From: Avimonas intestinalis
GTDB taxonomy: Bacteria; Bacillota; Clostridia; Oscillospirales; Acutalibacteraceae
DNA: 64,000 nucleotides
Assembly (NCBI GenBank): GCA_904380375.1
Contig: CAJFID010000002.1
Location: 62,001-126,000 of the forward strand
Direction: 5' to 3'
The notes below the pieces were generated by a model. It was not told the DNA's origin, did not search any database, and saw only the letters and a list, made by a program, of their open reading frames with translations. Position numbers and translations under genes: made by a program. Below are positions 58,958-64,000 of the stretch, in pieces. Each line of letters opens with the position of its first letter. The first letter of the stretch is position 1.

Positions 58958-58969
58958 TGTCTGCATCTA

Positions 58970-59131
58970 TTGAGTGGGGATGGGAGGGCCGCCGGCAAGA
59001 AGCTGCAGGGCTATATGGCCTGGAAGGCCGATCCGGAGTGGAAGGAGCTGGAGGTATCCTATAAAGACGACCTTTGGACGGACAGCAAGCCCACCACATT
59101 TGTCGTGACGCCCGATGAACTGACCGCATAA
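58970..59131 (+). pseudogene. short coding fragment of unknown origin
   Basis: The plus-strand frame reads GKKLQGYMAWKADPEW, KELEVSYKDD, DSKPTTFVVTPDELTA and stops at TAA 59129-59131. The composition is protein-like but there is no start or ribosome site. It lies in frame just upstream of the integrase remnant. Possibly debris of a mobile element. Confidence 0.35.
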
Positions 59132-59230
59132 AGCAACGCCGATCTGCGCAGCGGACTAGGAGAGTATTCCCAGCCGGGACATGCCGATATCCGGATGACT
59201 TCCCGCTACTCCCACCTGGATATTAGCTGA
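59132..59230 (+). pseudogene. C-terminal remnant of a tyrosine recombinase
   Basis: The frame ends EYSQPGHADIRMTSRYSHLDIS followed by TGA. GHADIRMT plus RYSHL is the His and nucleophile-Tyr end of phage-type integrases. Everything before the GH motif is lost. It marks the edge of the accessory region. Confidence 0.75.
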
Positions 59231-59338
59231 AAGAAAAAGAGTGCGGAATCGATGGCATAGTCCTTTCCGGAAAGGTGTTAGAACTCGGCGGAAATCCGGG
59301 AAAACGACGGTGAGAAAAATATCCGGTAAAAAGCCGCA

Positions 59339-59400
59339 AAGCCTTGAAAACACTATGTTTTCAAGGCTTCGTTGTTTGTAAGGGTGAGATGAAAAAGATC
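59339..59400 (-). repeat. cassette-type element, copy a
   Basis: Hairpin AAGCCTTGAAAAC/GTTTTCAAGGCTT (59339-59369) is followed at 59378 by GTAAGGGTGAGATGAAAAAG and ATC, the most diverged core. In the minus direction the core precedes the hairpin. Confidence 0.65.
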
Positions 59401-59455
59401 CCGCTCAAGGTCGAGCTACACGACGAAAAGCGGCCGGCAACTCATCGCGAATTGC

Positions 59456-59525
59456 AAGAGGCGGGAGTTCATCACGAACTCCCGCCTCTTCTGCTGGTCT
59501 GGTGGAGATGATACAAAAAAGATCG
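59456..59525 (-). repeat. cassette-type element, copy b
   Basis: A 15-bp perfect stem (AAGAGGCGGGAGTTC with its complement, 59456-59490) and a core with GATGATACAAAAAAGATC at 59508-59525. Confidence 0.75.
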
Positions 59526-59560
59526 GCTTAAGCGCGGGTCGCACATTGAAACAAAAGAAA

Positions 59561-59650
59561 ACCTGCGGTGCGCGACTTGCTCATCGCAGGTGTGTAAGGG
59601 TGATACAAAAAAGATCGCTCTGGAAATATAAACAGGGATTTAAACTCTCG
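59561..59650 (-). repeat. cassette-type element, copy c
   Basis: The stem ACCTGCG/CGCAGGT (59561-59591) lies beside a perfect core GGTGATACAAAAAAGATC (about 59599-59616) and a T-arm-like AGTTTAAATCCC (minus strand). It directly follows the stop of the MazG-like gene. Confidence 0.75.
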
Positions 59651-59662
59651 AACACAAATCCA

Positions 59663-59983
59663 TTATTTTGCAGGATTGAATTCTATACCTGTATTGTATT
59701 TGTCGTTGTTAAGTTTCTCTTTTTGGGGAATAACTTTTTCTAAATCAATATGATAACAATTGGCTATAGCAATGGAATAATAAATTACATCCCATAGTTC
59801 TTCCGCAACAGTTTCTTTTATTTTAATATCGTCAGTTGGTTTCAAATTTTTTCGAATTGCCCTTGCTAGCTCTCCGGTTTCCTCCGATAATTTGAGAAAA
59901 TAGTCCTTTATCTGGTTAGGATTGAAATCTTTTAATTATATATATTCCTGCAAAAATTTTATGGTAATAATTCCACTGTCCAT
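59663..59983 (-). pseudogene. MazG-like nucleotide pyrophosphohydrolase with an internal stop
   Basis: ATG 59983 opens MDSGIITIKFLQEYI, then TAA (59936-59938), then in the same frame LKDFNPNQIKDYFLKLSEE, TGELARAIRKN, ETVAEELWDVIYYSIAIAN to the stop at 59663. This matches the MazG-like family (EExxE then ExxD helices), with TAA standing where homologues have a charged residue. AT-rich. An intact protein would clean up abnormal nucleotides. A GAGGAA ribosome site lies upstream. The stop may be mutation or sequencing error; a TTG restart near residue 40 would give only half the domain. Confidence 0.75.
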
Positions 59984-60039
59984 TTTTCAAGTATTCCTCT
60001 TTTCTATATAGTTATATATCAATACTACCACATAAAGCT

Positions 60040-60192
60040 AAAGAAGTCGACTGTTTTCCAACAATCAACTTCTTTCGACAAACGGTCCGAGTGACAGGAG
60101 TCGAACCTCGCCGACAGCGTCTTGCTTCGCAAGCCGCCCGTGAAAACCCGCTCCCGCGTGTTTTCGAGAGGCCTTGCCATGACTCCTGACCC
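60040..60192 (-). repeat. structured block: hairpin plus nested-stem element
   Basis: Hairpin AAAGAAGT/ACTTCTTT (60040-60075) is followed by a unit closed by CAGGAGTC/GACTCCTG (60095-60102 and 60181-60188). That unit contains CTTGC-TTC-GCAAG and GAAAAC/GTTTTC stems. It looks like a compact structured RNA or DNA. The open frame through it is spurious. With the flanks it fills most of the 324-base gap 59984-60307. Confidence 0.65.
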
Positions 60193-60199
60193 CATATCG

Positions 60200-60300
60200 A
60201 AAATGCAGGTCCTCCGCTCATGCGGAGAACCTGCATTTTTGTAATGGTGATACAAAAATCTCCTGTCATTTTTGGCGGATCACTTGAACTCTCACATAAC
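60200..60300 (-). repeat. cassette-type element, copy d
   Basis: Stem AAAATGCAGGT/ACCTGCATTTT with inner CTCCGC/GCGGAG (60200-60239). Core GTAATGGTGATACAAAAATC at 60241. A T-arm-like AGTTCAAGTGATCC lies on the minus strand just after the NUDIX stop. Confidence 0.75.
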
Positions 60301-60307
60301 ATTAGAT

Positions 60308-60769
60308 TTAATTAGTAATCAAATGTTTGGGTATAGTGGGTAACACGGCCAATTCGTCCTTAAAAAATGTAGGATAAACCTTAAAATGTGATAAATCTTT
60401 TAACGGAATCCATTTTAGATATTCTTTAATGCCACAGGAATTACTCACCATTTCTATGGCTTCCGGATTGATAGGCTTCATCAAAAAATAGAAGGCAATT
60501 TCGTGATTATTATATCCATTTTCTGTAAAGAAGTTTTCGTGAATAAATAGAAGTCTGTCAATTTCAGAATGAACACCTGCTTCTTCATAAACTTCACGAA
60601 CAACAGCATCCTCAGCTTGTTCTCCCAAATGCACCGCACCGCCTACAGAATAGTAATAATCTACGTTATCGGATGAAACCATTAGAATACAGTTGTTGTG
60701 AATTATTACAGCTGCTGCTCTGTATCTAAATTTGTATGTTTCGTCTTCAAACGCACAGTTGTGTTCCAT
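60308..60769 (-). CDS. NUDIX hydrolase
   Basis: 153 residues. The complete Nudix box is GGAVHLGEQAEDAVVREVYEEAGV (G-x5-E-x7-RE-x2-EE-x-G) at about residues 43-66, preceded by AAAVIIHNNCILMV. Substrate unknown. AT-rich like its neighbours and same strand. It is preceded by the AAGAAGTCGA hairpin of copy e and followed by copy d, so it looks like one unit of a cassette array. Confidence 0.92.
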   Translation of the reverse strand: MEHNCAFEDETYKFRYRAAAVIIHNNCILMVSSDNVDYYYSVGGAVHLGEQAEDAVVREVYEEAGVHSEIDRLLFIHENFFTENGYNNHEIAFYFLMKPINPEAIEMVSNSCGIKEYLKWIPLKDLSHFKVYPTFFKDELAVLPTIPKHLITN

Positions 60770-60814
60770 AATAATCCCCTTAAGTAATATAAATACACCT
60801 TAATCACAAAATAC

Positions 60815-60915
60815 AAAAGAAGTCGACTGCTTTACAGAAATCGACTTCTTTTGACACTGTAAGGGTGATACAAAAAAGATCGCCATAAAAAATTCGGAGG
60901 AGATTTGAACCACCA
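60815..60915 (-). repeat. cassette-type element, copy e
   Basis: A 12-bp stem AAAAGAAGTCGA/TCGACTTCTTTT (60815-60852). Perfect core at 60864-60881. T-arm-like GGTTCAAATCTCC on the minus strand, 45 bases after the stop of the membrane-protein gene. The stem sequence is close to the hairpin at 60040. Confidence 0.78.
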
Positions 60916-60958
60916 CAAACATTGTTATAGCGGTATAGTATGAAGTCAGATCATCCGC

Positions 60959-61729
60959 TTATGTATCTAGCATGGAATTACTTAAACTATGCAAATGAAA
61001 GTAAAGTTTCTTTTCTCTACCAACATTAATGTTTATTGCATACTCAAACTTTCCAGTATACTTCACATTATTTAATATGTTACTAAAACAATAAGTAATT
61101 GCATGCTTAAAGACAAAAGATGATCCACCCCATTTGAATGCGCCATCTTTGTTAAACATAACATCCTTGTCAACTATAAAATTAGTCTTCCATAGTTGCT
61201 CGCCATATGGTGGTATAAAAATAGCGTTTGTGTGCAAAATCGTATACAGTGAGATACCATAATGTTCTAGGCTATCAACTTGTTTATATGATTGATCTTT
61301 TAATTCAATATAGTATTGTTCGCACTTTATCTGAATATTATTTGCTATGTTATTAGAAGAATTGATCATTGCCCATTCAATAAATTCATCATTATAAGAA
61401 GTTTTTTTCAGGACGATTTCCTTATCGTTATCGTTAGCACTGTTTTCAATAGTTTCATTTTTTAGTTTACAGTATATATAAGGTCTTATTGATAGTTCCG
61501 TTTGTTTTTCAATTATTTCATGTTCTTGCTTTACTGTGAAATATAGAACAATAATTGCAATACCTCCACCAATTATAGAGCCTGAAAAACCAATCCAAGC
61601 ATCGACACTACCAACAGGTGGGATAAAGTGAAAGTTTTTACAAATAAAGGCGATTAAATAGGTTATGATTGGAGATACGATGAGAATAAGGATTAATACT
61701 AATATGATTTTAGTATTTGGCCTCTTCAT
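60959..61729 (-). CDS. unrecognised two-helix membrane protein, AT-rich
   Basis: 256 residues from ATG 61729 (AAAGGAGAAAG before). Helix 1 IILVLILILIVSPIITYLIAFIC, helix 2 WIGFSGSIIGGGIAIIVLYF, then a linker (VKQEHEIIEKQTELSIRPYIYC) and a soluble domain of mostly beta character. Two-helix-plus-cytoplasmic-domain proteins of this kind occur in accessory and defence regions, but I cannot assign one. Composition differs sharply from the GC-rich core genome. Followed by repeat copy e. Confidence 0.8.
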   Translation of the reverse strand: MKRPNTKIILVLILILIVSPIITYLIAFICKNFHFIPPVGSVDAWIGFSGSIIGGGIAIIVLYFTVKQEHEIIEKQTELSIRPYIYCKLKNETIENSANDNDKEIVLKKTSYNDEFIEWAMINSSNNIANNIQIKCEQYYIELKDQSYKQVDSLEHYGISLYTILHTNAIFIPPYGEQLWKTNFIVDKDVMFNKDGAFKWGGSSFVFKHAITYCFSNILNNVKYTGKFEYAININVGREKKLYFHLHSLSNSMLDT

Positions 61730-61906
61730 ATTATCTTTCTCCTTTCGGCAATTGGCGTTTCCAACAGCTAACCTAAGAGATCTACCCACATGTGCAAAAA
61801 GCATTTACACTTCCCGGATTATCGCTAAATATATTGTATTATAAATGCAAGCACCTGTAAAGAATTGTTTAGATATCATTTCCGTTCCCTTTTTCTTAAA
61901 GTCTTC

Positions 61907-61933
61907 GAGCCGCCGTCTAAATGACGGCGGCTC
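61907..61933 (-). terminator. hairpin after the recombinase operon
   Basis: GAGCCGCCGTC-TAAAT-GACGGCGGCTC lies 20 bases past the stop at 61953. The T-run on the minus strand is weak. Confidence 0.6.
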
Positions 61934-61952
61934 TTGCTGCGATCAGAAATTT

Positions 61953-62522
61953 TTAAAGGACAGGCTGCATACCCATGCCTTCTTCATCTTCGGGATCTCC
62001 CTCATTCTCCGGATCTTCCTCCGGGTCTTCGGGTATCTCTGTTGTGGCTTCTTTGCCGTTCTGTTGGCCTCCTGCGGCACTTTCATCCGGGTTCTCGTTC
62101 ATACCCTCGCCGTTTTCTTCATCGCCTTCCTGCGGCCTTACCGTGGCACACTGGCTGTCTTCATCCTGTTGTGTTGCCTTTTCCTGTTCTTCCGCACCGG
62201 ATCCCTGGGGCTGTTCCTTCTCGCTCATCTCAAAGCGTTCCAGTTCATGCTCGATCAACCCGATCACGAAATCTTTTTGTTTGACATTCATCTTGCGCAG
62301 ATAATTTTTAAGCCTCTGGAAAAGATCCTCCGGCACCTGGAAAGCCAGCGTTCTTGTTGGACCCATACTTTTTTCTTCCTCTCTCGTTATGAATTGAAAG
62401 TGCTCCGTCAATACCCTTTCCATATATTCGTTCATCGTTATTCCCAATGATTCTTGCTCGGCCCTAACTCGGCCGTGTAGTTCACCCGAAACCTTTACCG
62501 AGATACAGCGTGTTTCAGCCAC
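61953..62522 (-). CDS. ribbon-helix-helix-like protein with acidic tail, recombinase partner
   Basis: 189 residues from GTG 62522 (AAAGGGGAAAC before it). The first half shows two segments that look like ribbon-helix-helix units (RCISVKVSGELHGRVRAEQESLGITMNEYMERV and TLAFQVPEDLFQRLKNYLRKMNVKQKDFVIGLI). The second half (about 105-189) is disordered and strongly acidic, rich in Glu, Asp, Pro and Gln. It follows the recombinase by 31 bases. Possibly a DNA-binding accessory or regulator of the element. Confidence 0.75.
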   Translation of the reverse strand: MAETRCISVKVSGELHGRVRAEQESLGITMNEYMERVLTEHFQFITREEEKSMGPTRTLAFQVPEDLFQRLKNYLRKMNVKQKDFVIGLIEHELERFEMSEKEQPQGSGAEEQEKATQQDEDSQCATVRPQEGDEENGEGMNENPDESAAGGQQNGKEATTEIPEDPEEDPENEGDPEDEEGMGMQPVL

Positions 62523-62553
62523 GGATTGTTTCCCCTTTCTGGCGATTCTCCTG

Positions 62554-64000
62554 TTATACCGGTACTTCCATGTGATCGCCGCCGTAGAAGCAGATCAGCA
62601 GCTTGTCCGCCGAAAGTACCTTCACACATTCCACCAACTGCCGGATCACCTGGTCGTCGTATTCCACCGGACGGTTTTTTAGCCCCTCCAGAATAGCATC
62701 GGTATGTTCCATCCGATCAAGCAGGCTTTGCTGTGCGGCCCCGCCAGCTTGCTGCTTCTGTAATCGGCCGGATAGGACAGCCTTTTCCTCAAGGATTTTC
62801 TGCAGGGTCTCATCGTATTGCTCATCCTGCCGGTTTTTTCCGCTCAGCTTCAGCAGGTCGGAGAAAGCGGCTTCCAGTTCGGTCAGCCTTTTTTGAATCA
62901 GACAGCTTTGCTCGCTGCTCTGGAGCTCATAGAACCGGATGTGGGCCTTCAACCGCTCGACGTCGGCGCCACCCTGCCGCGCATAGGCGGTGACGGCGTC
63001 TGCGATGGCCGCGTGGATCCGGTATTCCTCCAGCGATGGGGAATGCTTGCAGTATTTGGTGCCATAGTCGAGCCGGCTGATGCAGCGCCAGACAATTTTC
63101 TTTCCGCCTTTCCTTATCCACGTGCATCGGCGGTAGGGCGTCCCGCATTCGCCGCAGTACAGCAAATCCGTTAGAGCATACTTGCTGGAGTATTTGCCCT
63201 GCTCGGTCGTGGTACCGACTTCCTTGACCTTCCTCTTTCCGTTCCGTCTGGCCAGTTCTTCCTGCGCCCGGTCGAATACCGCACGTTCAATAATGGCCGG
63301 ATGGCTGTTCTCGACATAGTACATGGTCAACTCGCCGTTGTTCTTTTTCTTCTTTTTGCTGATGGGATCGTCCGTAAAAGTCTTTTGCAGCAGGGCGTCT
63401 CCCTTGTATTTTTCGTTGGTGAGAATTCGTTTGACGCCTCCTGCACTCCACTCTGTATTGCCCCTTCCGGTTTTGCGTCCCTGCTGCATCAGCATCCGGG
63501 CAATATTCAGAAGGCTCATTCCCTCTAGGAAGCTGTCAAAGATCAGACGCACGGTTTCCGCTTCGTCGGGATCAATCTCCGGCTCACCATCCGCGCCTCT
63601 GCGGTAGCCCAGCATGTTTTTGAAGCAGATGGCTACATTCCCTTTTTGGGCGCTGCGCCGCTTGCCGATTTTCACGTTTTCGCTGATGGATTCGCTCTCC
63701 GCCTGGGACAGCCCGGAAAAGAGGATGATGAGCAGCTCGCTCGATACCTGCAGGGTGTTGATCCCCTCTTTTTCAAAGAGGATGGGGATGCCCCGCTCCT
63801 TGAGTTCCCGCACATACATGAGGCAGTCCAGGTTGTTCCGGGAGAACCGGGAGACCGACTTGGTGATGATGGCGTCGATTTTCCCTTTGCGGCAATCCTC
63901 AATCATTTTCATAAACTGCGGCCGCTTTTTGGCGATGGTTCCCGTCAGCCCCTCGTCCGCATAGATACCCGCCATCTGCCAATGGGGATTAAGCATAATC
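62554..64000 (-). CDS. large serine recombinase (5' end beyond window)
   Basis: The frame is open to the right edge; the internal ATG at 63996 is not a true start because the catalytic Ser region lies outside. Present are the rest of the resolvase domain (GIYADEGLTGT, ITKSVSRFSRNNLD, SELLIILFSGLSQAESESISENV), the recombinase domain (EIDPDEAETVRLIFDSFLEGMSLLNIARML, GGVKRILTNEKYKGDALLQKT), the zinc ribbon (LLYCGECGTPYRRC, C-x-x-H-like end CKHSP) and a coiled coil. Such enzymes move integrative elements or phages in Clostridia. Confidence 0.94.
   Translation of the reverse strand, partial: IMLNPHWQMAGIYADEGLTGTIAKKRPQFMKMIEDCRKGKIDAIITKSVSRFSRNNLDCLMYVRELKERGIPILFEKEGINTLQVSSELLIILFSGLSQAESESISENVKIGKRRSAQKGNVAICFKNMLGYRRGADGEPEIDPDEAETVRLIFDSFLEGMSLLNIARMLMQQGRKTGRGNTEWSAGGVKRILTNEKYKGDALLQKTFTDDPISKKKKKNNGELTMYYVENSHPAIIERAVFDRAQEELARRNGKRKVKEVGTTTEQGKYSSKYALTDLLYCGECGTPYRRCTWIRKGGKKIVWRCISRLDYGTKYCKHSPSLEEYRIHAAIADAVTAYARQGGADVERLKAHIRFYELQSSEQSCLIQKRLTELEAAFSDLLKLSGKNRQDEQYDETLQKILEEKAVLSGRLQKQQAGGAAQQSLLDRMEHTDAILEGLKNRPVEYDDQVIRQLVECVKVLSADKLLICFYGGDHMEVPV

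Noticed and set aside
60095..60110. possible tRNA 3' end (GGTTCGACTCC on the minus strand)
   Set aside because: No acceptor, D or anticodon arm can be completed around it; same for the T-arm-like box at 60901-60915.
60025..60255. 76-codon frame through the structured block
   Set aside because: Crosses nested inverted repeats, has no ribosome site; explained by structured repeat DNA.
59339..60882. CRISPR array
   Set aside because: Repeats are irregularly spaced, contain whole genes between them and have no cas genes nearby.

Overview
The window looks like chromosomal DNA from a GC-rich anaerobic member of the Clostridia, most like Oscillospiraceae/Ruminococcaceae of the gut. This rests on gene content: L27 with a cleavable N-terminal extension next to its protease Prp, ctsR-mcsA-mcsB and clpC, Mini-RNase III, feoA-feoA-feoB with a FeoB-associated Cys-rich protein, DUF3793/DUF2325 proteins, YitT and LCP proteins. 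AGGAGG-type ribosome binding sites and TTGACA/TATAAT promoters fit as well. No database search was possible, so the genus is not assigned. Starts quoted here were chosen from ribosome binding sites and often differ from the longest open frame.

Layout. 1-1.6 kb: a phosphate permease and its DUF47 partner. 1.9-3.2 kb: a repeat protein of four SpaA/Cna-B-like domains with a Cys-rich head and no signal peptide. 3.3-8.8 kb: clpC and the CtsR operon with CtsR boxes, split by a divergent zinc-ribbon/TM2 gene carrying an in-frame UGA. 9.2-9.8 kb: twin tiny Cys-rich membrane peptides. 10-15 kb: minD, mgsA, hisS, aspS. 15-21.7 kb (minus strand): a frameshifted GIY-YIG gene, a GNAT gene, ddl, a membrane-anchored murF, a hydrolase and NADP-isocitrate dehydrogenase. 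22-29 kb: a lipoprotein, a cytidylate-kinase-like protein, a SRPBCC protein, rplU-prp-rpmA-obgE-mrnC, and YitT. 29-30 kb: gpmA.

30.2-36.8 kb is an iron block. A flavodoxin-DUF3793-DUF2325 operon and the feo operon both carry copies of a 16-bp palindrome, GTTAG-N6-CTAAC. Next to them is a DtxR-type regulator that retains the Cys-x-x-Glu-His metal motif. An AT-rich HD-domain gene sits between the two operons.

37-41 kb holds a GH95 fucosidase, a FAD oxidoreductase and an AraC remnant. 41-52 kb is a cell-envelope region: a PrsA-like lipoprotein, two LCP ligases, an ECF sigma/anti-sigma pair, DegV, a polysaccharide deacetylase and two coupled membrane proteins. 52.3-57.2 kb is one minus-strand operon (alcohol dehydrogenase, carboxymuconolactone decarboxylase, flavodoxin, Fe-S aldo-keto reductase, MerR regulator, cupin). 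It is driven by a textbook MerR promoter: a 19-bp spacer holding a perfect dyad. 57.5-58.9 kb is a GH10 xylanase with a cre-like site.

59-64 kb is accessory DNA: an integrase C-terminal remnant, then an AT-rich stretch where same-strand genes (unknown membrane protein, NUDIX hydrolase, broken MazG-like gene) are each followed by the same short element (GGTGATACAAAAAAGATC next to a hairpin whose stem differs between copies). This looks like a cassette array. A large serine recombinase and a ribbon-helix-helix-like protein close the window. No rRNA, CRISPR array or convincing tRNA was seen.
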